From PVC group bacterium (GTDB lineage: Bacteria; Verrucomicrobiota; Kiritimatiellia; CAIKKV01; CAITUY01), in the NCBI GenBank assembly GCA_945870225.1, contig CAMBRF010000011.1, forward strand, positions 27,826 through 91,825: 64,000 nucleotides of DNA. Reading direction: 5' to 3'. This document shows, in pieces, positions 8,447 to 17,986 of this stretch. Below the pieces are notes generated by a model, which saw only the letters and a program-made list of their open reading frames with translations, ran no database searches and was not told the DNA's origin. Position 1 is the stretch's first letter. Every line of letters starts with the position of its first letter. A program made the translations under genes and the position numbers.

Positions 8447-10027
8447 TCACGCCCCGGACATCCCCACCGCGTAAAGAATTTCGGCCAGACTGGTCTTCCC
8501 TTCCACCACCTTGTCCAAACCGTCTTCCAACATCGTGCGCCGGAACGAACCTCCGGGAAGGGCGCGCATCCGCTGGGCCGCTCCCACCCCGGTCCGGATA
8601 ATCTCCTGCGCCGCTTCGTCCACCACCAGCAATTCAAAAATGCCAATTCGCCCACGGTAGCCCGCCAGACAGGCCGGACAGCCGCCGGGCTCATAAAGGG
8701 TCACACCCGCCAGCCCCCGCCCCGCCTCCCCGAGCAAAGCGAGTTCGCGATCAGAGATCTTCGCCGGCCGCCGGCAGAGCGGGCACAGTTGCCGCACCAG
8801 CCGCTGGCCGAGCGCCCCGCGCAAGGCGGCGGCAAGCAAATACGACTCCACCCCCATGTCCATCATCCGGATGATGGCGCTGGGGGCGTCATTGGTGTGC
8901 AGGGTCGTAAAAACCAGATGCCCGGTCAGGGAAGCCCGCACCGCAATATCGGCCGTCTCGCTGTCACGGGTTTCACCCACCAGGATGACATCGGGATCCT
9001 GCCGCAAGATATGCCGCAACCCACCGGCAAACGTCAGCCCGATTTTGGGCTTCACCTGCATCTGGCCGATATCCGGCAACTGGTATTCGATCGGGTCCTC
9101 GATCGTGAGAACATTCCGGCCCCGTGTGTCCAATTGCCGGATGGCGGAATACAAGGTGGTGGTCTTCCCGCTTCCGGTCGGCCCGCAGACAATGATCAGT
9201 CCATTGGCCTCATGCAAAAGAGACTCAAACGAGTGTTGCACCGCAGCGGGCATTCCAAGCGCCGCCAGCGGCAGCACGGACGATTCGCGATTCAGCAACC
9301 GCAGCACCACCCGTTCCCCCTCCGCCACCGGCAAGGTCGATACCCGGATATCGATTTCCCGCTCACCGACCCGGACCCGGGCTGAGCCATCCTGCGGCAG
9401 CCGCCGCTCGGCAATGTCGAGGCGCGCCATCACCTTCATGCGCGACACCAGCGCCCGGGCCAGATGCTTGGGCGGCGAGGCCTGCTCATAAAGTAACCCG
9501 TCCACACGGTAGCGCACCCGTAAGCGCGACTCAAAGGGCTCCACATGAATATCCGACGCGCGGGCTTTGACCGCCTCCAGCAGAATCAGGTTGACCAGTT
9601 GAGTGACCGGCGCCTCTTCGGCTGATTTGAGCAGGTCATCGGACCGCGCTTCGACCACGCGCAGGGAATCGTCCCGGTCCATATCCCGCAGGAAATCCTC
9701 CGTGGAGTCGTGGCGGCTGAAATAGCAGCGTTCGATGCCGTCGAGAATCGCCGCTCGCGGCGCCACCACCGGCCTGAGCTCCGCGCCAACCAGGAGCGCA
9801 ACATCGGCGTGTTTACCAACTTCCGCGGGCTCAGAGGTGAGCAGGCATAATTCGTCATTCCACCGGACCGGAAGCAAACCGTGCGTCCGGGCCCATTCCA
9901 CGGGGATCCCGGCCACCAGCAGGGGATCGAGCATATCGGCCCCGACTTCAGGCAGGAAGGCCAGCCCGAGTTCTTCCGCGGATTGCCGCAAGGCGGCGAT
10001 ATCTTCCGGAGTGTCATCCATGATCAT
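8447..10027 (-). CDS. gspE: Type II secretion ATPase GspE
   Basis: A 526-residue hexameric secretion ATPase. Motifs in order: VKARASDIHVEP (about 153), Walker A GPTGSGKTTT (about 276), the Asp box TIEDPIEYQ, Walker B region DPDVILVGETRDSETA, His box TGHLVFTTLHTNDA, and a zinc tetracysteine CPLC...CPAC (about 413-455) that orders the C-terminal domain. The N-terminal domain is MshEN-like. The two possible ATGs at 10027 and 10021 differ by two residues. It lies between gspD and gspF. A PilB role in a type IV pilus is possible, but synteny with a secretin favours a T2SS name. Confidence 0.92.
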   Translation of the reverse strand: MIMDDTPEDIAALRQSAEELGLAFLPEVGADMLDPLLVAGIPVEWARTHGLLPVRWNDELCLLTSEPAEVGKHADVALLVGAELRPVVAPRAAILDGIERCYFSRHDSTEDFLRDMDRDDSLRVVEARSDDLLKSAEEAPVTQLVNLILLEAVKARASDIHVEPFESRLRVRYRVDGLLYEQASPPKHLARALVSRMKVMARLDIAERRLPQDGSARVRVGEREIDIRVSTLPVAEGERVVLRLLNRESSVLPLAALGMPAAVQHSFESLLHEANGLIIVCGPTGSGKTTTLYSAIRQLDTRGRNVLTIEDPIEYQLPDIGQMQVKPKIGLTFAGGLRHILRQDPDVILVGETRDSETADIAVRASLTGHLVFTTLHTNDAPSAIIRMMDMGVESYLLAAALRGALGQRLVRQLCPLCRRPAKISDRELALLGEAGRGLAGVTLYEPGGCPACLAGYRGRIGIFELLVVDEAAQEIIRTGVGAAQRMRALPGGSFRRTMLEDGLDKVVEGKTSLAEILYAVGMSGA

Positions 10028-10051
10028 CGCCCCGCATGCTGTCCCGCATCC

Positions 10052-12031
10052 TCAGCGCTTTTCTTTTGGCAGCTCACCCATCGCCGCCTCATTGACGTTA
10101 GTCGCATAGAGACCGGTTTTGCGGCTCCAGGCTTCCGTGGTAGCCTGGGCCACCGCATCGTTCCGCATCACCCGCGGTGTGACGAAAATGATCAGATTGG
10201 TGCGTTCCACACTGTCCACCGTGTGGCGGAAGAGAAAGCCGATCAGGGGGATGGAACCGAGCAGCGGGATCTTACGAACCTGATTGATACGATCCTCACG
10301 AATCAGGCCGCTGATCACAATGGTCCGGCCATCGGGCACAGTCACCGTGGTGGAGACTTCCCGCCGCGCAATGGTGGGGGTGAATTGCGTCCCCGTTGTC
10401 GCCCCGGAATCGATGATCGCCTCAATGCTGGGGTTGAGCGCCATGCAGACCTCATTGGAGGGATTGATGTGCGGCGTCAGCTTGAGTTTGATCCCCACAT
10501 CCACGCGGTCAATGTTCTGGATCACATCCCGTGACGTTCCCGAACCGCCTTGTATGGTGGACTTCAGGATCGGAATATTGTTCACCACGCTGACGCTGGC
10601 TTCCTTGTTGTTCTGGGCCAGCAAGGGAACACTCGACAGGATCCGCACCTTCCCCTGCTTCTGGAGGGCGTTGATGTTCAAGGCGGCTGGAAATCCAGAA
10701 ACCACTTCGCCCGCTGCGTTCAAACGGACTCCCCGCGCCAGGGCAAACGTGATTCCGCGGGGAAAGACGCCCTCCTGAATGTTATTCATCAACCCGGCGC
10801 CGTCGCTCAACTGGCTTGCCCCCTGAACCACCGTATCCCCCACCTTGGAGGGCGCGTTGAGCGCCCCCAGTTCCACGCCCATATCAAGGGATTTATCGGC
10901 GCTGATTTCGGCAATCACCACTTCGATCAGCACCTGCTGGGGCATCTGGTCGAGTTCCAGAACCAGCGACTTCACGAGTTGAAAATCCATGGGGGAGGCG
11001 TCCACCAGCAGGGCATTATTGGCAAGGCTGGCCTCGATGGAAATCCGGCGCCTGTCGGTAACCTTGGACGGCTCCTTGCCCACGGACTTTTCCAGGAGGG
11101 CATTCAGGCTCTTCGACGCCTCCTCGGCCCCAATATACTTCAGGAAGAGCACATGCAGATTCCCTCGTCCGGAAGGCGTTTCAATGTCGATCTGCGCAAG
11201 GATCCGTTTGACGTCCGCGATCTCCACCGCCGGCCCGATCAGCACCAGACTGTTCGATTGCGGCGCCGTCAGCATGACCAATTCCCGGCCCGCGCGGGCC
11301 GGCACCCCGTCACGCACCATCACGCGTTCCTTGGTTCCCGCCGCACTGTTGTATTGCTGGACAAAATCGGCGGCATCCACATGCTTGAGGGCGACCACTT
11401 CGCTGGTCGAACCCGCGCCCGTTTTATCCACTTCGGCGACCACCTGCTCCAAACGCCTCACGTTGTCCGCGGTATCGGTCACGATGAGCAGGTTGGACGC
11501 CTCCAGCACCCCGACAGACCCGCCCCCCTTCTCGCGACCCGACAAAACCTCAAGCACCTTGCGCAGGTCGGCCACATTGGTGTTTTGCAGGCGGATCACC
11601 CGGGTCACAAGCCCGCCCAGGGGAAGAGGCATGCCGACGCCCACTACCGGCGCGGAAGGAACCGTCCGCGCCGACAAAAGCACCACGCGGCTCACGGGGC
11701 CGTCTTCCACCACGGTGCACCCGACCGACTCGAGAATCTTCAGGGATAGGGGATAAGCCTCCGCCACCGGAACACGTGGAGCCAACACGGTGACCTGCCC
11801 TTTTACCGCCTCATCCACCACGAACCGCCGCCCGCTGATTTCCCCAATCACCTTTACAAAGGTACGAACATCAACCTGATCAAAATTGAAATTAACCGTG
11901 CTTTCAGGAGAGGACAGGGCGACCGGATGGTCTGCGTCGCCCGACAGGGCGACCGTGCCCAGCATCACCCAGGCCGCCACCACGCCCGGGCGGACCAGCA
12001 TCGACAACAGGACTCCGGGACGCACTCTCAT
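10052..12031 (-). CDS. gspD: Type II secretion secretin GspD
   Basis: A 659-residue outer-membrane secretin with a signal peptide (MRVRPGVLLSMLVRPGVVAAW). It has an N0 domain (NFNFDQVDVRTFVKVIGEISGRR), several N1/KH repeats and a C-terminal secretin domain with IANREVSTT-type segments (ARREVSTTVTVPDGRTIVISGLI and VPLLGSIPLIGFLF-like KIPLLGSIPLIGFLF). I chose ATG 12031, preceded by GGGAGGGG; the ORF-track start at 12070 is a TTG overlapping lpxA. The gene follows lpxA by 28 bases, placing secretion genes behind lipid A genes. No pilotin, gspG or gspL/M is nearby. Confidence 0.92.
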   Translation of the reverse strand: MRVRPGVLLSMLVRPGVVAAWVMLGTVALSGDADHPVALSSPESTVNFNFDQVDVRTFVKVIGEISGRRFVVDEAVKGQVTVLAPRVPVAEAYPLSLKILESVGCTVVEDGPVSRVVLLSARTVPSAPVVGVGMPLPLGGLVTRVIRLQNTNVADLRKVLEVLSGREKGGGSVGVLEASNLLIVTDTADNVRRLEQVVAEVDKTGAGSTSEVVALKHVDAADFVQQYNSAAGTKERVMVRDGVPARAGRELVMLTAPQSNSLVLIGPAVEIADVKRILAQIDIETPSGRGNLHVLFLKYIGAEEASKSLNALLEKSVGKEPSKVTDRRRISIEASLANNALLVDASPMDFQLVKSLVLELDQMPQQVLIEVVIAEISADKSLDMGVELGALNAPSKVGDTVVQGASQLSDGAGLMNNIQEGVFPRGITFALARGVRLNAAGEVVSGFPAALNINALQKQGKVRILSSVPLLAQNNKEASVSVVNNIPILKSTIQGGSGTSRDVIQNIDRVDVGIKLKLTPHINPSNEVCMALNPSIEAIIDSGATTGTQFTPTIARREVSTTVTVPDGRTIVISGLIREDRINQVRKIPLLGSIPLIGFLFRHTVDSVERTNLIIFVTPRVMRNDAVAQATTEAWSRKTGLYATNVNEAAMGELPKEKR

Positions 12032-12059
12032 CGCACCCCTCCCGGCCCTCGCGGGCCGA

Positions 12060-12833
12060 TCACTTGACAATGCCTCGTTCCGATGTCTCGATGAAGCTGA
12101 GAAGGTAGTCCAGTTCGGGACAGGCCGTCAGTTCCGCGCGCATTTTTTCCACGGCCTGACGTGTCGACAAACCGTCCCGGCACAGCATCTTGAAGGCTTT
12201 CTTCAGCGTGGACTGCGTCTCAGCGGAAACGCCCAGACGCTGCAACTTAACCGAGTTAACGCCGCGCGCCTCAGCAGGATTGCCTTCCACCAGCAGATAA
12301 GGCGGCACGTCCTGGGTAATCCGCGACATCCCGCCCACCATCGCGAACCGGCCGATCCGCGTAAACTGATGGATGCCCGTCATGCCTCCGATGGTGGCAT
12401 CATCCTCAACCACCCCATCGCCGGATAACGAGGCGCCGTTCGCCATGATAACCCGGTCGCCGACCCGGCTACCATGCGCCACATGACAATACGCCATGAT
12501 CAGGCAACCCGATCCCACCCGGGTCGTCTCACCTTCCGCCGTCCCGGAATTGATCGTCACATACTCCCGGATGGTCGTGCGCTCGCCGATTTCAACGAAC
12601 GTGTCGCCCCCCTTGTACTTCAGGTCCTGCGTGAGACTGCCCAGACTGGCAAACGGGAAAATCGTGCATTCCCTGCCGATCGTTGTCTGCCCGTCCAAAA
12701 AGACGTGCGGCATAACCGTCACCCGATCCCTGAGTTTGACCCGGGGCCCGACGATACTGTAGGCGCCGATTTCGACATCCTCGCCCAATTCGGCCCCGTC
12801 ATGCACAACAGCGGTAGGGTGAATACACGTCAC
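12060..12833 (-). CDS. lpxA: UDP-N-acetylglucosamine acyltransferase LpxA
   Basis: First enzyme of lipid A synthesis: transfers a 3-hydroxyacyl chain from ACP to UDP-GlcNAc. 257 residues with left-handed beta-helix hexapeptide repeats through residue about 190 and a C-terminal helical domain. The catalytic region (IMAYCHVAHGSRVGD, His in HVAH) and the GMTGIHQFTRIG turn are intact. The start is taken as GTG 12833 (MTCIHPTAVV), which overlaps the fabZ stop as GTGA; the longer ATG at 12863 would overlap fabZ by 34 bases. It shows that the organism makes LPS. Confidence 0.93.
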   Translation of the reverse strand: MTCIHPTAVVHDGAELGEDVEIGAYSIVGPRVKLRDRVTVMPHVFLDGQTTIGRECTIFPFASLGSLTQDLKYKGGDTFVEIGERTTIREYVTINSGTAEGETTRVGSGCLIMAYCHVAHGSRVGDRVIMANGASLSGDGVVEDDATIGGMTGIHQFTRIGRFAMVGGMSRITQDVPPYLLVEGNPAEARGVNSVKLQRLGVSAETQSTLKKAFKMLCRDGLSTRQAVEKMRAELTACPELDYLLSFIETSERGIVK

Positions 12834-13276
12834 ACAGTCACCTTCTGATTCGTGATCATGCACATCATCTCCGCCTCAGAGGCCAGTTCACCGTCGACAA
12901 AAACCTTTCCCTGAAAACGGGCGGTCCGGGTTTTGATGGAAAGGAACTCAACCTCAATGCGCATCTGATCCCCGGGCTTGATCACCCGCCGGAACTTGGC
13001 CTTGTCGATCGACATAAAGAAGGGAACACTTTCCCCCGCCTTGGCAATCCGATTCATCAGAATGCCGCCCGTTTGCGCCATCGCCTCCAGCTGCAACACG
13101 CCCGGCATCACTGGAATGCCGGGGAAGTGCCCCTGGAAGAACGGTTCATTCATCGTCACGTTCTTCAAGCCCACAATGCGCTTCTGGTCGTCACACTCCA
13201 CAACCCGGTCCACGAGCAGAAACGGATAGCGATGCGGAAGCAGCTTTAGAATTTCCTGAATATCAAGCGTTGCCAT
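12830..13276 (-). CDS. fabZ: 3-hydroxyacyl-ACP dehydratase FabZ
   Basis: Hot-dog fold dehydratase of fatty acid elongation, 148 residues. Diagnostic segments are ILKLLPHRYPFLLVDRV, the catalytic FFQGHFPGIPVMPGVLQLEAMAQ (His and Glu) and KFRRVIKPGDQ. Linkage to lpxA is the classic arrangement that balances phospholipid and lipid A acyl supply. It lies 37 bases after metK and overlaps lpxA. Confidence 0.95.
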   Translation of the reverse strand: MATLDIQEILKLLPHRYPFLLVDRVVECDDQKRIVGLKNVTMNEPFFQGHFPGIPVMPGVLQLEAMAQTGGILMNRIAKAGESVPFFMSIDKAKFRRVIKPGDQMRIEVEFLSIKTRTARFQGKVFVDGELASEAEMMCMITNQKVTV

Positions 13277-13313
13277 AGAGCTCCTTTACGTTCGTCCCTA
13301 ACCACGGTCCGGT

Positions 13314-14477
13314 TTACACCGAGCCCTGCAGCGCCTTGATCTTGTCGACCCGTTCCCAGGTGAAATGATCCAGATGATCCGTTCGCCCGAAATGACCGTA
13401 GGCCGAGGTCTCCTCGTACACAGGACGGAGAAGGTCCAAAGTCTTGATGATTTGCGCGGGCTTGAGGCCAAAAACCTTCGTCACGGCCTTGGCGATCTTC
13501 TCGTCGCTGACCTTGCCCGTTCCAAACGTATCCACATGCACCGAGACGGGATCCGGGAAACCGATGGCATAAGCCAGCTGGACTTCGCAACGCCGGGCCA
13601 ACCCTGCGGCCACCACGTTCTTGGCAACATACCGGGCCATGTAGGCCGCGCTGCGATCGACCTTCGACGGATCCTTACCTGAGAAGGCGCCGCCGCCATG
13701 CCGCCCCATGCCGCCGTAGGTGTCCACAATGATCTTCCGGCCCGTGAGACCGCTGTCGCCATGAGGGCCCCCGATCACAAACCGGCCGGTCGGATTGATG
13801 AGGTACCGCGTCTTCTTGAGCAAGCCCGCCGGGATCTCCTTCTTGATGACTTCCTCCAGGATCCCTTCGCACAGGGCCTTGTAGGAGACATCCGGCGAAT
13901 GCTGTGAGGAAACCACTACGGTATCAACCGCAACCGGACGCCCATTCTCATAGGCAACCGTCACCTGAGATTTTCCATCCGGCCGCAGGAACGGAAGCGT
14001 GCCCTTACGGCGCGCCTTCGCCAGAGCGCGAGCCAGGCGATGCGCAAACATGATCGGCATGGGCATCAGCTCGCGGGTTTCATCGCACGCATAGCCGAAC
14101 ATCATCCCCTGGTCGCCGGCGCCCTGCTCCTTGAACAAGCCCTTGCCGGCGGTCACGCCCTGCGAAATATCCGGCGACTGCCGGTCAATCGCCACCATCA
14201 CGGCGCAACTATCCGCGGAAAACCCAAGCGTGGCATCGTTGTAGCCGATTTTCCGGATCTTCTCGCGGGCAATGTCGGCAAAATTGACGATCGCCTTGGT
14301 GGTGATTTCCCCCGCGATCACCACCAGGCCCGTGCTGACAAGTGTTTCACACGCCACGCGGGCTTTGGGATCCTGAGCCAGATTGGCATCAAGAATCGCA
14401 TCGGAGATTCCATCCGCGACCTTGTCGGGATGCCCTTCAGAGACGGATTCGGATGTGAACAGGTATTTGTCGGCCAT
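13314..14477 (-). CDS. metK: S-adenosylmethionine synthetase
   Basis: Makes SAM from ATP and methionine; 387 residues, the standard length. The N-terminal [21 protein letters not shown], the ATP/Met-site loop [12 protein letters not shown], the P-loop-like [21 protein letters not shown] and [19 protein letters not shown] are intact. RBS GAGGAAAG precedes the ATG. The 91-base upstream gap to ptsI contains a run of nine C and no recognisable SAM riboswitch. It heads the run metK-fabZ-lpxA-gspDEF. Confidence 0.97.
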   Translation of the reverse strand: MADKYLFTSESVSEGHPDKVADGISDAILDANLAQDPKARVACETLVSTGLVVIAGEITTKAIVNFADIAREKIRKIGYNDATLGFSADSCAVMVAIDRQSPDISQGVTAGKGLFKEQGAGDQGMMFGYACDETRELMPMPIMFAHRLARALAKARRKGTLPFLRPDGKSQVTVAYENGRPVAVDTVVVSSQHSPDVSYKALCEGILEEVIKKEIPAGLLKKTRYLINPTGRFVIGGPHGDSGLTGRKIIVDTYGGMGRHGGGAFSGKDPSKVDRSAAYMARYVAKNVVAAGLARRCEVQLAYAIGFPDPVSVHVDTFGTGKVSDEKIAKAVTKVFGLKPAQIIKTLDLLRPVYEETSAYGHFGRTDHLDHFTWERVDKIKALQGSV

Positions 14478-14568
14478 TTAGCTTTCCTCTGTTTCTTTTT
14501 GTGTTCTCACCGCAGAGCCCCCCCCCACGGCGTAAAAGTCCGGAATGAAAAGTCGAAGAGTACCTGAA

Positions 14569-16350
14569 TCACCGCACCAATTCAAGTATTTCAGGAGCCA
14601 CGGCGGCAATCAATTTACGGCAATGATCCATGACTTCCGCCGCCGACCCGGCCATCAGCGCCTGCGCGGCCAAAACCCGCGCCTGCTCGCCTGTGATGCT
14701 CCGGATGATCGTCTTCACCACCGGCACCGAAGCAGGCGCCATGCTCAGTTCATCGATGCCCAAGCCGATCAGCAATGGCGTCAGGACCGGATCACCTGCC
14801 ATCTGCCCGCAAATACCGACCCAGATATTCCGGTTGTGCCCCGCCTCGATGGTGTGCTTGATCAACTTAAGCACCGCCGGGTGAGTCGGTTCGTACAGAT
14901 GCGCCACTCGGTCATTCACGCGATCAACCGCCAGCGTATACTGGACCAGGTCGTTGGTTCCAATGCTGAAGAACGAGACATGCCGCGCGATCAGATCGGC
15001 GGTCAGGGCGGCGGAGGGGATCTCGATCATCACACCGACCTCCAGCGCCTCATCGAACGCCACACGGCGCTTTCGCAATTCCTTCCGGCACTCCTCCAGC
15101 AACGTGTTCGCGCGGACCACCTCGTCCACATTGCTGATCATCGGATACATCATTCGCACCTTCCCGAAGGCACTGGCCCGCAGAATGGCGCGCAGCTGGG
15201 TTTTGAAAATCTCAGGCTGGGCCAGACAGAAACGGATGGCACGAAAGCCGAGGAAGGGGTTGATCTCTTGCGGCATCTTCACGGCGGAGGCGAATTTGTC
15301 GCCCCCCAGATCCACGGTCCGGATGATCACGGGGGCGGGTGCCAACAAAGACGCCACCTCGCGGTAGGCCGCCAGTTGCTCCTCCTCCGTCGGAAGTTCG
15401 TTGCGGGTGATATAGAGATACTCCGAGCGAAACAGCCCCACCCCTTCGGCACCGCATTTTTTTACGGCCCCGACCTCATCCACCAGTTCAATGTTGGCCG
15501 ACAGGATCTTGCGGCAACCATCCAGGGTCTCCGCGGGCTGATCCCGCAAATGGCTCAACCCACTCTGAATCATCTTCCGGGCGGCGGCCAGTTTCCCGTA
15601 CTTCCGCAAACTGCTCCCGGAGGGATGCAGGATGACAATGCCCTCCGTCCCGTCCATCAGGACCATCTCGCCCGACGAAACCCGTGCCGTAATGTCGCCA
15701 AGTCCCACGACCGCCGGGATCCCCAACGCCCGCGCCATGATGGCCGTGTGGGAGGTGCTGCTCCCCATGTCCGTCGCGAACCCCACGACCATATCCTTGC
15801 GCAGGGACGCTGTTTCCGAAGGAGCCAGATCGGGGGCCACCACAATGCTGCGCTCATGCAGGCCGTCCAGCATATGGCTCTTTCTGCCGGCCAGATTCCG
15901 GAACACCCTCCGCGCCACGTCCTTGACGTCGGCCACACGCTCGCGCAGATACTCGTCTTCGACAAGCGAAAGGGCCTCGCTGTAGCGATTCGCGACGAGG
16001 CGAACGGCCGCCTCGGCATTCTTCCGCTCGACTTGAATCTTGCGGATGGCCTCCTCGATGAACGCCCCGTCATCCAACACCATCTTATGAACGTCGAAAA
16101 TATTGGCGTCATAGTCGCCAATGGCACGACGCACATTGCCTTGAATGGCATTGATCTGTCGCCGGGTCTCAATGATGCCGGCCTCGAAACGCAGGATTTC
16201 GGCGGGAATTTCTTCAGGCAAAAGCTCCCGTTCCGACAGGGGCGCTTCCTCCAGGTCCACCCGGTAGAGCGGGCCGACGGCCACGCCGGGAGAGACCCCA
16301 ATCCCTTTGAGGATGATCTCTTCGGGTTTCTTTTTTCGCACCTTTTTCAC
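14569..16350 (-). CDS. ptsI: Phosphoenolpyruvate-protein phosphotransferase (Enzyme I)
   Basis: A 593-residue EI that phosphorylates HPr from PEP. The phospho-accepting His lies in GSSTSHTAIMARALGIPAVVG. The PEP-binding barrel shows EGVGLFRSEYLY, FLGFRAIRFCL, MYPMISNVDEV, FFSIGTNDLVQYTLAVDR and GICGQMAGDP. It has no N-terminal GAF, so it is not PtsP. It starts seven bases after ptsH. No sugar-specific EII gene is present in the window, so the phosphorelay may serve regulation rather than transport, as with HprK/HPr in other Gram-negatives. Confidence 0.95.
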   Translation of the reverse strand: MKKVRKKKPEEIILKGIGVSPGVAVGPLYRVDLEEAPLSERELLPEEIPAEILRFEAGIIETRRQINAIQGNVRRAIGDYDANIFDVHKMVLDDGAFIEEAIRKIQVERKNAEAAVRLVANRYSEALSLVEDEYLRERVADVKDVARRVFRNLAGRKSHMLDGLHERSIVVAPDLAPSETASLRKDMVVGFATDMGSSTSHTAIMARALGIPAVVGLGDITARVSSGEMVLMDGTEGIVILHPSGSSLRKYGKLAAARKMIQSGLSHLRDQPAETLDGCRKILSANIELVDEVGAVKKCGAEGVGLFRSEYLYITRNELPTEEEQLAAYREVASLLAPAPVIIRTVDLGGDKFASAVKMPQEINPFLGFRAIRFCLAQPEIFKTQLRAILRASAFGKVRMMYPMISNVDEVVRANTLLEECRKELRKRRVAFDEALEVGVMIEIPSAALTADLIARHVSFFSIGTNDLVQYTLAVDRVNDRVAHLYEPTHPAVLKLIKHTIEAGHNRNIWVGICGQMAGDPVLTPLLIGLGIDELSMAPASVPVVKTIIRSITGEQARVLAAQALMAGSAAEVMDHCRKLIAAVAPEILELVR

Positions 16351-16357
16351 GAGCGCT

Positions 16358-16663
16358 CTAATCCTCGAAGAACTTACTCTCGACCAGATGCTTCAATTCG
16401 TCGAGAGCCTCCTCGGCATCCACGCCATCCGCCGTCACCCTCATCACACTCCCCATCCCCACTTCGAGGGTCATCAGGCCCATGATGCTCTTGCCGGAAA
16501 CCTTGTTGCCGGCCTTCTCAACCGTGATATCACACTCAAACCGGGAGGCCGCCTTCACAAACAATGCCGCAGGCCGGGCATGCAGGCCCAACTGGTTGAC
16601 AACCTTCATGTCTCGCACCAGGAAGCGACTGGCCACAGGTTTTTTGACATCCCGGCTATTCAT
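16358..16663 (-). CDS. ptsH: Phosphocarrier protein HPr
   Basis: Small phosphocarrier of 101 residues. His in NQLGLHARPAALFVKAA is the EI site, and Ser in GKSIMGLMTLEV is the HPr-kinase site. A 15-residue N-terminal extension precedes the usual start; an internal Met (MKVVNQLG) could be the true start. Its ATG overlaps the hprK stop by eight bases (ATGAATAG), so kinase and substrate are translationally coupled. ptsI follows directly. Confidence 0.93.
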   Translation of the reverse strand: MNSRDVKKPVASRFLVRDMKVVNQLGLHARPAALFVKAASRFECDITVEKAGNKVSGKSIMGLMTLEVGMGSVMRVTADGVDAEEALDELKHLVESKFFED

Positions 16664-17624
16664 TCGCTTTTCCGCCTCCCGCCAATACAGCGATCAGCTT
16701 CGCATCCAATTCCTTGGCGGCATCATGCCCCAGCCGCTTGAGCATCTGGTCCAGCGCCGCCACTTCAACGATATTGGCCACGTCCCGCCCTGGTGCCACA
16801 GGAATCTCAATGAGGGGTATGTCCGTGCCGAAAACCGGGCGTGTCCGCGTCGCCTGCCCGCTCCGATCCTCCGATGTGACCGTTTCCGGACTGCAGAGAT
16901 TGATGATGAGGTCCAGCTTCTTCTCATTCCGTACGGACGCCACTCCGAACAGACTGGGCACATGAATAATACCCAGTCCCCGGATCTCCATGTGATACCG
17001 CGTCACCCCGACCGGCGCCCCCACGACCGAGCCCGAACTGTCCAGTCGAAGCGCGGTGACATCATCCGACACCAGACTGTGGCCTTTCTTGATCAAGGCC
17101 AGCGCGGTTTCGCTCTTCCCCACCCCCGCGCGCCCGGTCAACAGAACACCCACCCCCAGAATCTCCACCATGGTTCCCTGGATGACCGTGTGAGGAGCCA
17201 TCAGGTTTTCCATGACGATGGTCGCGCCGTTGACAAAATGCTTCGTGATCAGGGGCGTCTTCAGGACCGGCGTCCGGAATTCCTCGGCCAATTGCTCGAT
17301 CTCGCTCAACACCCTGTGCCGCCGCGTGATCACCAGGCAGGGAATGTGATTTTCGAATAATTTCTGGAGACGACCCCGCCTTTCCTTGGCGGGCAGGGAT
17401 TGCAGGTAAGCCATTTCGGCATGGCCCAAGGTCTGGATGCGACGCGGGGCGAAAAACTGAAAGAACCCCGTCAGGGCCAATCCCGGCCGGTTCACGGCGG
17501 CCTCCTCGATCCGGCGGTTCAAGCCGGATTCACCGGCTACCAGATCGAGTTCCAAGCGTTGTTTCCCGGCATCAACAAAGTCGGCCACGGAAACAACGCT
17601 CTTACTTTCCGAAGTTTCATTCAT
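16656..17624 (-). CDS. hprK: HPr kinase/phosphorylase
   Basis: A 322-residue bifunctional enzyme that phosphorylates and dephosphorylates HPr on Ser46 according to ATP/Pi/PPi. It has the N-terminal regulatory domain (about 1-130), Walker A TGRAGVGKSETALALIKKGH, and the HprK signature HMEIRGLGIIHVPSLFGVASVR. I chose ATG 17624 (MNETSESKSV), eight bases inside the hpf end; the ORF-track start at 17843 reads the hpf gene in another frame. Position between hpf and ptsH ties carbon/energy sensing to envelope synthesis genes. Confidence 0.94.
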   Translation of the reverse strand: MNETSESKSVVSVADFVDAGKQRLELDLVAGESGLNRRIEEAAVNRPGLALTGFFQFFAPRRIQTLGHAEMAYLQSLPAKERRGRLQKLFENHIPCLVITRRHRVLSEIEQLAEEFRTPVLKTPLITKHFVNGATIVMENLMAPHTVIQGTMVEILGVGVLLTGRAGVGKSETALALIKKGHSLVSDDVTALRLDSSGSVVGAPVGVTRYHMEIRGLGIIHVPSLFGVASVRNEKKLDLIINLCSPETVTSEDRSGQATRTRPVFGTDIPLIEIPVAPGRDVANIVEVAALDQMLKRLGHDAAKELDAKLIAVLAGGGKANE

Positions 17625-17967
17625 TGTCGGACGAGGAGGACTGGACCGGTTCGACATCCCGCAGTTTGCTTTCGCCCTTGTGTTCGTGCCGCTTTTCAAG
17701 CGACCGGCGCAGCTGTTTCTCAACCTTATCCACGACTTCATCAATCGAGGCATACATACTGTCGGATTCCGCCTTGGCTTCCACCCGGACCTGACGGCCC
17801 ATGTGCGCGATGACCTCGGCCATGTGCACATACTTCTGAACATCCAGAATCACATGGATCCTGTCCGCCTTCGGAAACTCAGCCTCCAGTTTGCCCACCC
17901 GCTTTTCAGCGTACTGGCGCATACTGTCGGTAACATCAACATGCCGTCCTGTAATTTCAATTCCCAT
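17617..17967 (-). CDS. hpf: Ribosome hibernation-promoting factor (HPF/RaiA)
   Basis: A 116-residue ribosome-associated stasis factor: MGIEITGRHVDVTDSMRQYAEKRV followed by YVHMAEVIAHMGRQVRVEAKAESDSMYASIDEVVDKVEKQL, the standard S30AE domain. It has an acidic tail but lacks the C-terminal dimerisation domain of long HPF. The location between lptB and hprK mirrors lptB-rpoN-hpf-ptsN in Proteobacteria, except rpoN and ptsN are absent. Confidence 0.93.
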   Translation of the reverse strand: MGIEITGRHVDVTDSMRQYAEKRVGKLEAEFPKADRIHVILDVQKYVHMAEVIAHMGRQVRVEAKAESDSMYASIDEVVDKVEKQLRRSLEKRHEHKGESKLRDVEPVQSSSSDNE

Positions 17968-17986
17968 AATACTGCCCTCCGTTGCT

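Noticed and set aside
10028-10051. Separate gene between gspD and gspE
   Set aside because: Only a 24-base spacer.
14478-14568. SAM riboswitch before metK
   Set aside because: Only 91 bases, with a C-run; no SAM-I/II/IV core motifs could be drawn.
16656-17843. HprK with a 73-residue N-terminal extension
   Set aside because: The extra part is the hpf gene in another frame; start set at 17624.
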